From a virus: a DNA stretch of 24,105 nt. The notes beneath the pieces were generated by a model. That model did not search any database and was not told the DNA's origin. It worked only from the letters and a program-made list of their open reading frames with translations. Every line of letters begins with the position of its first letter. Position 1 is the stretch's first letter. Positions 1 through 6,132 of the stretch are shown here, one piece after another. Both the position numbers and the translations under genes were made by a program. The stretch covers positions 1 to 24,105 of the IMG/VR virus record IMGVR_UViG_3300048836_000178. The stretch is one strand, 5' to 3'.

Positions 1-53
1 GACTTCTCGATCTCCGCCGGGGTCGTGATGCTGACGGTCTCGTCGGTCGCCAT
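1..53 (-). CDS. 5' end of the gene after terminase (portal protein expected), truncated by the window edge
   Basis: An ATG on the minus strand at 53-51 overlaps the terminase stop codon as TAATG and opens a reading frame that continues past base 1. Only about 17 residues are visible (start MATDETVSITTPAEIEK), too few to recognise a family. The gene directly after the large terminase subunit in tailed phages is usually the portal protein, so that identity rests on gene order alone. The tight stop-start overlap is typical of this window and supports the start. Confidence 0.55.
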   Translation of the reverse strand, partial: MATDETVSITTPAEIEK

Positions 54-1483
54 TACTCAGCCCCCAGCCGCGCGCGACGCCGCTGCGCGATGATCTCGTT
101 GATGGTCAGTTGCGTGGACTTGTCGAAGCGCACCGGCTTCGGCTTCGGCACGGCGCGCACCCATGGGCGGGCACTGCACGCATAGCGCGTCTCATCGCCC
201 GCGTGATCCTCGCCGTCCGTGTCCACGTCCTCGGGCCGCTTGTCGTCGTGCTGCAGCGCCGGGAGCGTGCGGATCGTGTGCGTGCAGGTTGAGAAGAAAT
301 AGATCATCGGGCGATCGTCTTCACCCACGAGGCGCTGCCTCAGCAGATCCCAGCCGCCCATCGCACCTCGAGCGCCCACGCGCGAATTGTCCGCACGCTG
401 GAAGTACACCTTGCGTGAGGCCATGCGCTCGGCGATCGACGGCCCGCCGTCCTGCGCGAATGCAGCCGGGTCCAGTACCGACATGTCGATCTTCTCGTCA
501 CCCGGCTCGCGCTCGAGGATGCCGTCCGCGACCGCCTCCGCGGTGAGCTTCAGGCCCACGTTGGGCGTGTTCGGCTTCATGCCGTACCACTCGCGGTACT
601 TGATGATCGCACCGCGCGGATACTCGGCGAACTCGCCGTCGCTCACGGCATACCAGCCCACGCTGAAAGGTCGCGCGCTGCCCCAGTCCATGCTGCGAAA
701 GCGTACCCAGTGCTTCGGCAACTCGAGCGGCGCGATGACGTGCTTCGCCATGTTGAATTCGCTGAAGAACGCGCCCGTGACCACCGACCAGTCGCCCTCG
801 AGCCAGGCGCGCACCAGCTCGGGCGAGCCTGATGCTCTCAAGCGCTGCACGTAGGTCGGATCGTTCTCCATGAGCGGCAGGTTGTCTGAAACGCGCGCAG
901 GGATGTAGACGCGCTCGAGGCCCGACTCGTCGTCGGTGATGACCTTGTAGCCCATCGGCGCCGGGTCGATGTAGCGCGCCTTGACCCACTGGTGGCCCGG
1001 ACCACCGGGATTGCCCGTCGCCCGGAACCCTACCGGCACGCCGGCACTCGAGCGCAGCGTCGCCATGAGCTTCATGATCGGGGCTGGGTTCGCGAAGTTG
1101 CCGAGTTCTTCGATGTAGACGCGCGTGTACGCGTGACCTTGATACGCTTCCGCGTCGGCGTCGTTCTCGAGGTAGGCGAACCGTAGGCGCGCTCCACCGG
1201 GGAATCGCCACAGCTTGTCGGTCTCGTTGAACTTCGCGCCCAGCGGCGTGAAAAGCTCTCGGCTGCGTTCGATGGTGTCGTAGAGTTCGGTTCGCGATCG
1301 GCGAACCATGAGGCCGCTCGCAGCAGCGCCATGCTGGCCCGCGTGAGCCAGCCACTCGCCCAGCATGCCATCCGTTTTCCCACCACCCCGTGCGCCACCG
1401 TAGAAGACCTCGAATACCGGGCAGGTCAGGAGGAGGAGTTGGGGTCGAGAACGGGGAGACCAGACGAGACGAGGTTCAGCCAT
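53..1483 (-). CDS. terL: Terminase large subunit (packaging ATPase and nuclease)
   Basis: This is the motor protein that translocates phage DNA into the prohead and cuts the concatemer. The 476-aa product has a Walker A motif (GGARGGGKT, residues 29-37) after the typical lead-in CPVFEVFYGG, a Walker B motif (VYIEEL, 123-128) and a coupling motif (ATGNPGG, 155-161). A C-terminal nuclease domain offers acidic residues in MDWG (D266), VLDP (D338) and the DHAGDETRY stretch (about D430). Length and domain order fit a complete protein. The start has a GGGGGA ribosome site about 6 bases upstream. That site lies inside the small-subunit gene, with which this gene overlaps by 58 bases. The assignment is secure; the packaging mode (cos or headful) cannot be read from it. 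Confidence 0.95.
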   Translation of the reverse strand: MAEPRLVWSPRSRPQLLLLTCPVFEVFYGGARGGGKTDGMLGEWLAHAGQHGAAASGLMVRRSRTELYDTIERSRELFTPLGAKFNETDKLWRFPGGARLRFAYLENDADAEAYQGHAYTRVYIEELGNFANPAPIMKLMATLRSSAGVPVGFRATGNPGGPGHQWVKARYIDPAPMGYKVITDDESGLERVYIPARVSDNLPLMENDPTYVQRLRASGSPELVRAWLEGDWSVVTGAFFSEFNMAKHVIAPLELPKHWVRFRSMDWGSARPFSVGWYAVSDGEFAEYPRGAIIKYREWYGMKPNTPNVGLKLTAEAVADGILEREPGDEKIDMSVLDPAAFAQDGGPSIAERMASRKVYFQRADNSRVGARGAMGGWDLLRQRLVGEDDRPMIYFFSTCTHTIRTLPALQHDDKRPEDVDTDGEDHAGDETRYACSARPWVRAVPKPKPVRFDKSTQLTINEIIAQRRRARLGAE

Positions 1484-1761
1484 TCGCTGATTCCCCCGAC
1501 CGGCTCCGGAACTTGCACGATGCCCAACGTGACAGCCGCGTCGAGATCAACCGTCTGGTGCGCCTTCCCGTACAGCCGGTCCATGATTTCCTTGATCGCT
1601 GCAACCCGTGCCTGCTCGCTTTCGGCTTCAATCGCCAGCCGCGCCAACTCACGGGCAGCCGCTTCGGCATGAGGCCCGAGCAGATCCTTGATCGCACGCT
1701 TGGCCTCGGCGGTGGCTTTATTGCGCGCTCCGGGTGGCCGGCCCGCGCCTTGACGCTCCAT
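1426..1761 (-). CDS. terS: DUF5681-like protein, probable terminase small subunit
   Basis: The product is 111 aa. Its N-terminus carries a GRPPGARNKAT motif (about residues 6-16), as in DUF5681-type proteins often found beside terminases. A helical, alanine- and glutamate-rich middle (EAAARELARLAIEAE) follows. Small terminase subunits bind the packaging site on DNA and feed it to the large subunit; the position directly upstream of terL and the small size fit that role. The ATG at 1761 is chosen because the motif begins just after it. An adjacent GTG at 1764 is an alternative, and a longer frame upstream has no protein-like content. The gene overlaps terL by 58 bases. Role inferred from context and motif. 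Confidence 0.75.
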   Translation of the reverse strand: MERQGAGRPPGARNKATAEAKRAIKDLLGPHAEAAARELARLAIEAESEQARVAAIKEIMDRLYGKAHQTVDLDAAVTLGIVQVPEPVGGISEWLNLVSSGLPVLDPNSSS

Positions 1762-1795
1762 CACATATCCACAATTTAAAAATTGCGAGCTTTGC

Positions 1796-1993
1796 TTATG
1801 CCCCAGTCTCGGTCTCAGGGGAATCGGGTGGACGCTTGTTGACCAGCCTGCGGTACTCGCGCTCGACGCGACGGATGGTGCTCTGGGAGCAGCCGAACTC
1901 GGCGGCGAGCGCTTTGAGCAGTCCCTCACGCCATCTGAGGCGCCGCTCGAGGACGATCGCTTCCTGCTCGGGGGTGAGGCGCTTGGCGGTCAT
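1796..1993 (-). CDS. Small helix-turn-helix protein
   Basis: A 65-aa protein with an apparent helix-turn-helix: a first helix in ERRLRWREGLLKALAAEFG, then CSQSTIRRVEREYRRL as the recognition helix (roughly residues 20-47). It starts with an ATG that overlaps the stop of the nuclease gene as ATGA. The tail is basic and proline-rich (NKRPPDSPETE). It sits 34 bases before the terS start, so a role in packaging-site recognition or late-gene control is possible, but no specific family is recognised. The longer in-frame extension upstream is a shadow of the nuclease gene. Confidence 0.7.
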   Translation of the reverse strand: MTAKRLTPEQEAIVLERRLRWREGLLKALAAEFGCSQSTIRRVEREYRRLVNKRPPDSPETETGA

Positions 1994-2274
1994 CGCACGG
2001 CCCCGATCGCCTGCAGGGCTTCCTCGGGCGTCCTGACGACGTAGACGGGCGCACGGCGTCGCCTCATCTCGGCCAGGAACTCGATCTGTGCCTTCTGGCG
2101 CTTGTCGGGCTTGCGGGTGTTCGATTTGACCTCCAGGCCGTACAGGCGCTCGCTGTAGACCACGAGCAGATCGGGGTTGGCCTGCCGCTGCACCCACGCC
2201 CCGACGGCCTCTAGCACCTCCACAATCGGCTTCTCGGCCGTGTCCCGCTTGGCGGCTCGGCGCCAGACGGTCAT
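1990..2274 (-). CDS. VRR-NUC-type PD-(D/E)XK nuclease
   Basis: A 94-aa protein built like the compact VRR-NUC or Holliday-junction-resolvase-like nucleases. After an N-terminal helix (AEKPIVEVLEAVGA) come P34-D35 and, thirteen residues after that aspartate, E48-V49-K50, the PD...ExK metal site. A conserved-looking KPDKRQKAQIEFL helix and a strand-helix end (APVYVVRTPEEALQAI) complete the fold. Such proteins cut branched or structured DNA and in phages are usually linked to replication or recombination, or to resolving DNA before packaging. The start overlaps the previous stop as ATGA, and its own stop overlaps the HTH gene the same way. Family-level assignment is good; the substrate is unknown. 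Confidence 0.85.
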   Translation of the reverse strand: MTVWRRAAKRDTAEKPIVEVLEAVGAWVQRQANPDLLVVYSERLYGLEVKSNTRKPDKRQKAQIEFLAEMRRRRAPVYVVRTPEEALQAIGAVR

Positions 2275-2450
2275 GAGCGTTTATCTAGCGAATCCGCGAT
2301 AAGCGCTAGGCAGTCGATTATGTGGGGCTCGTGCCCCGGCTTCATGCCATGAAACGTATTCCGACTCATTGCCAGTTCGCTCAATGCTTCCAGCGAATCC
2401 GCGATCCGCTCAAGGATTTCTAGCATTTGGGCAGTCTGTTCGTTTGTCAT
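2271..2450 (-). CDS. Small helical protein of unknown function
   Basis: A 59-aa protein starting MTNEQTAQML. A near-perfect ribosome site (GGGAGGA) ends about 4-5 bases before the ATG, one of the best in the left arm, which supports this start over a longer in-frame reading. The sequence contains two similar helical stretches (ILERIADSLEAL near residue 11 and LALIADSLDK near residue 47), suggesting an internal repeat or a helical hairpin. There is no membrane segment or cysteine motif. It is coupled to its neighbours by ATGA overlaps on both sides. Function not recognised. Confidence 0.7.
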   Translation of the reverse strand: MTNEQTAQMLEILERIADSLEALSELAMSRNTFHGMKPGHEPHIIDCLALIADSLDKRS

Positions 2451-2659
2451 AGATCCTCCCGGCTGTCTTGTTCGCACATCTCGCGGGCCTCCGCGGCGGT
2501 TTTGAGGTTCGTTGCCACGAGGTGAACGCCATCGGCGTGCTTGCGGCTTCTCCACGCCTCGAAAAAGCCGCCAGCGTTGCCCTCAAAGCCGATCGCGCAG
2601 ATTGCGTAGCGGCCACACTCGGACTTCTCGGCGTACTTGCTGGCGCGGGTCCAAATCAT
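2447..2659 (-). CDS. Small conserved-looking phage protein of unknown function
   Basis: A 70-aa protein beginning MIWTRASKYAEKSECGRYAI and containing FEAWRSRK in the middle. This pattern (a tyrosine or tryptophan strand followed by SECGRY and EAWR) resembles small phage proteins I associate with replication regions, but I cannot name a function. It starts at an ATG that overlaps the stop of the upstream zinc-binding gene (ATGA) and ends overlapping the next start. Upstream extension of the frame is out of phase with any sensible gene. Confidence 0.65.
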   Translation of the reverse strand: MIWTRASKYAEKSECGRYAICAIGFEGNAGGFFEAWRSRKHADGVHLVATNLKTAAEAREMCEQDSREDL

Positions 2660-2817
2660 GCGGGCTTGACCGGCAGCGGTTCCTTGCGCCACTCGCCACG
2701 CCATTCGACGCGGCCGCATTTCGGGCAGCGTTGCGCGTCGCGCACCTCGCGGAGCCCGTCGTCTGGGACTCGGGCGTACTGGGTTTCGGTCATCAGTGCG
2801 GCACAGGAACAGATCAT
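2656..2817 (-). CDS. Tiny CxxC protein, possible zinc ribbon
   Basis: A 53-aa protein if the ATG at 2817 is used, which makes the ATGA overlap with the helicase stop seen elsewhere in this operon. An in-frame ATG at 2793 gives 45 aa. It contains CPKCGRVEWRGEW near the middle, a typical zinc-knuckle half. The longer form adds C3 and C5, which could complete a four-cysteine site and slightly favours that start. A purine-rich GGGGTGGA lies upstream. It ends by overlapping the next gene. No function is recognised; nucleic-acid or protein binding would be usual for such proteins. Confidence 0.6.
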   Translation of the reverse strand: MICSCAALMTETQYARVPDDGLREVRDAQRCPKCGRVEWRGEWRKEPLPVKPA

Positions 2818-3743
2818 CGGAAGTCCACCCCGTAGGCTTGGGCCGGCAGGTACTGAATCGGGCGCTGCATGAACTGTTCCGTGCTGAATTGCCGGTAATG
2901 CCGGTGGAACCAGCCGCCGATATCGCCCGTGGCCCCGGTCCCGTGCCGCTGCTTGCGAATCGAGACCTTGATCGGCTTGCCATTCCCGGCGACGTTGTTT
3001 TCATTTGCGGCCCGTCGCACGAACACGACGTTATCCGCCAGCCGGCCAAGATCCGCCGAGCCGGCCACGTCGTTGATGTCCAGTTCCTGCTCGGCGCTCA
3101 CCAGCTTGCGAGGATGTGCGACCAGGTGGATATGCACCCCGGACAGCCGCGCCGTGGCCGTGACCGCGTTGGCGAAAACCCGCTGCTCCTCGATGTCCTT
3201 GCTGTTCACGTTCAGGCACATCATCGAGTCGATGAAGGCGTGCCGAACGCCCTGCCGGCCCAGCACGCGGACCAATGCCAGAATCTGCTGGTAATCCGCA
3301 AGGCCGACCGCGCACCAGAGTTTCAGGCGGTCCGCAAATTCGTGGACGAACCACTCAAGGTCCGCGACCGAGGGTTCCTCATGGCCGACCGCGCTTTCGC
3401 ACATCCGGCACAGCAGCGAGGCCGGATCTTCCTCGAGGGACGCGAAGAACACGCCCTGCGGCCGCGCGAGCAGATGGCAGGCCAACTGGCGCAACAGGCT
3501 CGTCTTGCCGGTTCCCGGAAATCCGCTCCAGATCGTCACCCCACCGGGAAACAGCCGCAGCTTGTGGCCGTCCGGGTCAATTGGCGTCGTGCTGTAGCCG
3601 ATCTGCTTTTTCCGGTAGGCGTCCGCAATCTGCTCGACGTTCTGCGCCTCCAGATCCATCAACAGGGCTTCGGGACAAACCTCTTTTTCGAGGAATCCGG
3701 GGTCATCCGGCATCAGGAAAATGCCGTTCAGCGTTCCAGCCAC
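2814..3743 (-). CDS. DnaB-type replicative helicase (RecA-fold ATPase)
   Basis: A 309-aa protein with only the RecA-like helicase core. Walker A is GFPGTGKT (residues 74-81), Walker B is FID (170-172), a VAHPRK motif lies near 208-213, and RKQRHGT (263-269) matches the arginine-finger region of DnaB/gp4 helicases. It would unwind DNA at the fork and probably be recruited by the O-like initiator encoded just upstream. It lacks the N-terminal primase-interaction domain of cellular DnaB, so priming must come from elsewhere. The GTG start at 3743 is chosen for its GGGGGA ribosome site 6 bases upstream; it overlaps the preceding gene by 16 bases. Confidence 0.9.
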   Translation of the reverse strand: MAGTLNGIFLMPDDPGFLEKEVCPEALLMDLEAQNVEQIADAYRKKQIGYSTTPIDPDGHKLRLFPGGVTIWSGFPGTGKTSLLRQLACHLLARPQGVFFASLEEDPASLLCRMCESAVGHEEPSVADLEWFVHEFADRLKLWCAVGLADYQQILALVRVLGRQGVRHAFIDSMMCLNVNSKDIEEQRVFANAVTATARLSGVHIHLVAHPRKLVSAEQELDINDVAGSADLGRLADNVVFVRRAANENNVAGNGKPIKVSIRKQRHGTGATGDIGGWFHRHYRQFSTEQFMQRPIQYLPAQAYGVDFR

Positions 3744-4066
3744 GACTCGTCCCCCTTTTCGCATTCCACGCACAACGCGACGAACTCGCCCGCGCACTGA
3801 CACCACGCGCGCATGGTCGCGGGCTTCACGTCGCGCTGATCCATCAGGCGCTTGACCCGCCCCGCCCGCTCGCAGGTTCCTACGTCCAGTCGCACGTCGA
3901 GCCCATCCAGCAGGCGCACCGGCATCGGCTTGCCGGGTTTGTGCAAGATCGAAATGCAGCCCACGTCCCGCATGTTCTTCGCGAGCATCCAGCGATCCGT
4001 GACGTACACCGGCAGCAGCGGCTTCATGCCCTTTCGGCGGACTTCCGCCAGAGCGTCCCAGGTCAT
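3728..4066 (-). CDS. Conserved-looking phage protein between initiator and helicase, function unknown
   Basis: A 112-aa protein starting MTWDALAEVRRKGMKPLLPV. It has a strand-rich middle (PVYVTDRW, CISILHKPGKPMPVRLL) and a cysteine-rich end (WCQCAGEF and LCVEC). Four cysteines in the last third could bind a metal. It lies exactly where lambda-like phages place helicase-loading or accessory replication functions, so a role in loading the helicase is a reasonable guess but not shown. The ATG at 4066 overlaps the initiator stop as ATGA; a GTG two codons earlier also exists. Confidence 0.75.
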   Translation of the reverse strand: MTWDALAEVRRKGMKPLLPVYVTDRWMLAKNMRDVGCISILHKPGKPMPVRLLDGLDVRLDVGTCERAGRVKRLMDQRDVKPATMRAWCQCAGEFVALCVECEKGDESWLER

Positions 4067-4791
4067 ATCCACCGATTACCCCCGGAGCCGTTCGCGAGCT
4101 TGATTCCCGCGTCGATGTGCTGGGCGTCCCGCAGCATCAGTTCGATGCTGTCGTAGACCGTGCCGGTGGCGTTCTTGCCCTGATGGTGCGGGGAGAGCTT
4201 GTAGCCCTCGATGCAGGACCGCAGTGCTTCCTCGGGATAAGTCTTCAGGGCGCGGCGGATGACCTTCCGGCGCTTCTCGTCGAGCTTGGCCTGCGGGTGA
4301 TCGTGGGCCGATTGCCAGTGCTGGAAGACCCGAAACACAGGATCGTCGAGCTTCGGCTCGACAGATACCGTAGGTATCTTCTTCTCTGAGTCTGTATCTG
4401 TATCTGTATCTGTATCTTGTGGCGTTACTTGAGCGTTACTGCAACGTTTCGGTAACGTTTCACGTTGTTTTGCTCGCCAATTCCTGACCCGGCCCGACGA
4501 GTTATCCGACTGAAATTGCCGCTTGTCCCAATTGGCCGGCTGCCAATCCTGGCCGACTACAGCGACCTCCATCAGCCTCCGCTTTGCTTCCGCACCAGAG
4601 GCCGGGTCCAGCCCGAGTGCGTGGCAAATCATGCGGTGCCTAATTTCGTCATTCGGCCATTCGCGGTCGAGGAACCCGGATGCCTTCAGGCAGAGCACCA
4701 TGACGAAGTGGCGCTGATCCTCAAAGGCGAGGCATTGAATAACCGGATCCCCGGCAAACTCGTGGTACATGCGGAACCATGGCAGGCTCAC
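4063..4791 (-). CDS. Lambda O-like replication initiation protein
   Basis: A 242-aa protein. The N-terminal part (about 1-95) opens with LPWFRMYHEFAGDPVIQCL, the pattern of phage replication and DnaT-like proteins with a winged-helix start. A hydrophilic linker contains DTDTDTDTD (126-134). A C-terminal helical domain (about 145-242, ending HIDAGIKLANGSG) likely contacts the helicase. It should recognise the origin and recruit the helicase encoded two genes downstream. The GTG start at 4791 overlaps the previous stop (GTGA). The linker-coding DNA carries regularly spaced repeats described separately, as in lambda, where the origin lies inside gene O. Confidence 0.8.
   Translation of the reverse strand: MSLPWFRMYHEFAGDPVIQCLAFEDQRHFVMVLCLKASGFLDREWPNDEIRHRMICHALGLDPASGAEAKRRLMEVAVVGQDWQPANWDKRQFQSDNSSGRVRNWRAKQRETLPKRCSNAQVTPQDTDTDTDTDSEKKIPTVSVEPKLDDPVFRVFQHWQSAHDHPQAKLDEKRRKVIRRALKTYPEEALRSCIEGYKLSPHHQGKNATGTVYDSIELMLRDAQHIDAGIKLANGSGGNRWI
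4393..4461. repeat. Iteron-like repeats within the initiator gene (candidate replication origin)
   Basis: Two repeat families lie side by side. TGTATC occurs four times in tandem at 4393-4416. Then CGTT(A/T)C occurs at 4423, 4434, 4445 and 4456, exactly 11 bp apart. The first two copies share GCGTTACT and the last two share AACGTTTC. The tract is visibly AT-richer than its surroundings. The 6-bp repeat is explained by Asp-Thr codons, but an 11-bp period is out of frame and cannot come from a protein repeat. Lambda places its O-binding iterons and AT-rich segment in gene O, so an origin here is a strong inference. Confidence 0.6.
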
Positions 4792-4964
4792 GCCACGAGC
4801 CCTCGCTCGCGCTCCATCTCGGCCACGCGCTCGGCGGATCGCCGCAGCACCAGATCGCGCAGCTCGTCCCAGACCCTGCGCCGCTCGGTCGGGGTGCCGA
4901 CCGTCGCGAGGCGCATGGCGGCGAATTCGATCTGGGCCTCGAGTGTCAGGTCTGCGGCGTTCAT
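4788..4964 (-). CDS. 58-aa helical protein between repressor and initiator
   Basis: A short, highly charged, mostly helical protein: MNAADLTLEAQIEFAAMRLA at the N-terminus, a VWDELRDLVLRRSAERV helix and a basic-acidic end (EMERERGLVA). There is no membrane segment or cysteine motif. Its position corresponds to that of cII in lambda, but it is too short and has no clear helix-turn-helix, so no CII function is claimed. It starts with ATG overlapping the repressor stop (ATGA) and ends overlapping the initiator start (GTGA). Confidence 0.65.
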   Translation of the reverse strand: MNAADLTLEAQIEFAAMRLATVGTPTERRRVWDELRDLVLRRSAERVAEMERERGLVA

Positions 4965-5167
4965 GCCGTCGCCTTCGCTTCAGGCAGCACGTAATTCGGC
5001 AGCGGCACGTCGGGCTTGAGCTTGCCGGCGGACAGGCGCTCGAAATGGTATTGCCAGTGCAGCGGCACGTCCTCGCCCCACTGGTAGACGGCCTGCTTGG
5101 AAATCCCGAGCAGACTAGCGATCTTTGTTGCGCCGCCAAAATATGCGATAGCTTCACTGGATTTCAT
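4961..5167 (-). CDS. cro: Cro/YdaS-like helix-turn-helix repressor
   Basis: A 68-aa protein of the P22-Cro type. It opens MKSSEAIAYFGG; then TKIASLLGISKQAVYQW (about residues 14-30) forms the helix-turn-helix, and a short dimerisation tail follows (LHWQYHFERLSAGKL). It probably represses early transcription by binding half-sites in the divergent promoter region just upstream. The ATG at 5167 is preferred although it has no ribosome site. The -10 box ends only 6 bases before it, so the transcript would begin at or next to the AUG. A GTG eight codons earlier would lie over that promoter. It is the first gene of the minus-strand replication-packaging run. Confidence 0.85.
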   Translation of the reverse strand: MKSSEAIAYFGGATKIASLLGISKQAVYQWGEDVPLHWQYHFERLSAGKLKPDVPLPNYVLPEAKATA

Positions 5168-5173
5168 GGGCGC

Positions 5174-5202
5174 AATATAGACCCGCGTCACGGGCCGGTC
5201 AA
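5174..5202 (-). promoter_or_regulatory. Promoter for the repressor/replication run, probably leaderless
   Basis: Read on the minus strand, TTGACC (5202-5197, 5 of 6 consensus) and TATATT (5179-5174, 5 of 6) are separated by exactly 17 bases. Six bases (GCGCCC) follow before the repressor ATG at 5167, so the expected start of transcription falls on or next to the first codon. The -35 box overlaps a GTCAATA half-site, so bound repressor could block it. Confidence 0.75.
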
Positions 5203-5241
5203 TATTTATTTTTCAACGGGTATTGACGGGCGTTAGGTCAA
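5198..5241. promoter_or_regulatory. Candidate operator half-sites in the divergent control region
   Basis: GTCAATA at 5198-5204 is the inverse complement of TATTGAC at 5221-5227. A further GTCAA at 5237-5241 forms TTGAC-N9-GTCAA (5223-5241). A weaker TCAA-N6-TTGA lies at 5213-5226. These elements cover the -35 box of the minus promoter and the -35 box and spacer of the plus promoter, the expected places for a Cro-type operator. Part of the similarity comes from TTGAC being a -35 consensus, so the number of true operators is uncertain. Confidence 0.5.
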
Positions 5242-5251
5242 GGCGTATTGT
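5223..5251 (+). promoter_or_regulatory. Early promoter for the plus-strand operon
   Basis: TTGACG (5223-5228, 5 of 6 consensus) and TATTGT (5246-5251, 4 of 6) are separated by 17 bases. Transcription should start near 5258. That leaves a short leader containing GCCC-N5-GGGC (5260-5272) and a GGGAG ribosome site before the ATG at 5286. It drives the 28-gene operon, which shows no other obvious strong promoter. A candidate operator overlaps its -35 box and spacer. Confidence 0.75.
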
Positions 5252-5285
5252 CTACTCATGCCCATCACGGGCAGGGAGCGAAAAG

Positions 5286-5585
5286 ATGAGCCTCGCAGGC
5301 AAAGAAAACACCAGCCAGTACCACCGCATTCAGGCGAGCGTCAGCCGCCAGGCCGCGGTCTGCTGCGGGTCGCAGGAACACGAGTTGCGTCAGGGTCACT
5401 TGGACGCCGCGAAGCGTCACGAGGAAATGGCGCGCCACCTCGCGAAGGTCGAAGGACTGCTCGAGGCGGCCGACGCGGAGGCGCAGGCCATCGCGCGGAT
5501 GTGCCTGATCACCGACCCGGTTGTGATCGCCGCGCTGCGTCAGGCGTACCTCGCGGGCCGCGCTGCCGAACTGAGGAGCCACTAA
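5286..5585 (+). CDS. First gene of the early operon, helical protein of unknown function
   Basis: A 99-aa protein starting MSLAGKENTSQYHRIQASVS. The middle (HLDAAKRHEEMARHLAKVEGLLEAADAEAQ) is predicted to be helical and probably coiled-coil, and two cysteines lie together at AVCCGSQ. No family is recognised. The ATG at 5286 is chosen for the GGGAG site upstream and the promoter 35 bases back; a longer in-frame reading would start over the promoter. First genes in phage early operons often encode host-takeover factors, but that is only positional inference. It ends overlapping the next start as TAATG. Confidence 0.75.
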   Translation: MSLAGKENTSQYHRIQASVSRQAAVCCGSQEHELRQGHLDAAKRHEEMARHLAKVEGLLEAADAEAQAIARMCLITDPVVIAALRQAYLAGRAAELRSH

Positions 5586-5950
5586 TGAGCATCAACGGAA
5601 TCGATTTCGTCTGCACGGTCTGCCACAAGCCGTTCGTGATCGATGATGAGGTGTACCGCGGCGAGTTCGACCACCCGCCGAGCGAGCCCATCTGCCCGGA
5701 CTGCGATCACCCTTGCGACACCTGCGACGGCGAGGGCCGCGTGGAAGTTCGCAGCCAGGATCCGCAGGACGACTACGAAGTCCCGTGCCCCGAGTGCAAT
5801 GCGGACGGCGACGGGTTCAGCAAGTCAGAGCTTGCGAACATCGACCGCATCCGCCGGCAGAACGCGAAGTTCTGGCGCAACACATGGGGCGACGACGACC
5901 GTGGCGACTGGCTCCTTGAGCAGCGGAAAGACCGCGAGGCGCTGCGATGA
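5585..5950 (+). CDS. DnaJ-like zinc-binding protein (eight cysteines)
   Basis: A 121-aa protein with four CxxC pairs at C10/C13, C37/C40, C44/C47 and C68/C71. The third is CDTCDGEG, the CxxCxGxG motif of the DnaJ zinc domain, and the fourth is CPECNADGDG. The pairs could bind two zinc ions, C10-C40 and C44-C71. The C-terminal third (SELANIDRIRRQNAKFW...DREALR) is charged and helical. There is no J-domain, so a co-chaperone function is not implied; phage zinc proteins of this kind often bind nucleic acid or a host protein. It overlaps both neighbours by one or four bases. Confidence 0.8.
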   Translation: MSINGIDFVCTVCHKPFVIDDEVYRGEFDHPPSEPICPDCDHPCDTCDGEGRVEVRSQDPQDDYEVPCPECNADGDGFSKSELANIDRIRRQNAKFWRNTWGDDDRGDWLLEQRKDREALR

Positions 5951-6132
5951 GCCGCAAAACACGCATCAAGCGGCCGACTACGGCCACGCCGCGCAACGTC
6001 GGAACTCGCCGCTACCTGCACGTATCCGCTCGGCTCGCCGATGAGATTGACCGTACCGGCAAGCCGACCGGAAAGCTGCTTGTGATGCACGGCGAGACGT
6101 ATCGCAAGCAGGACCGGGGGGCGCAGCGATGA
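5947..6132 (+). CDS. Small basic protein of unknown function
   Basis: A 61-aa, strongly basic protein: MSRKTRIKRPTTATPRNVGT, then a more structured segment, RRYLHVSARLADEIDRTGKP, and an end rich in charged residues. The basic N-terminus could contact DNA or RNA. No family recognised. It starts with an ATG overlapping the zinc-protein stop (ATGA) and its stop overlaps the pentapeptide-protein start in the same way, so it is almost certainly translated. Confidence 0.7.
   Translation: MSRKTRIKRPTTATPRNVGTRRYLHVSARLADEIDRTGKPTGKLLVMHGETYRKQDRGAQR

Noticed and set aside
1796-2197. Long version (133 aa) of the HTH gene
   Set aside because: The added N-terminus is antiphase to the nuclease gene, rich in Arg, Gly and Pro. 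The internal ATG with the ATGA overlap is the better start.
4788-4964. Calling the 58-aa gene a CII regulator from its position
   Set aside because: It is too short and shows no helix-turn-helix; position alone is not enough.
4792-5157. N-terminal extension of the initiator to 364 aa
   Set aside because: The extension overlaps the 58-aa and Cro-like genes out of frame and is Arg-rich noise; the GTG at 4791 fits the family start.
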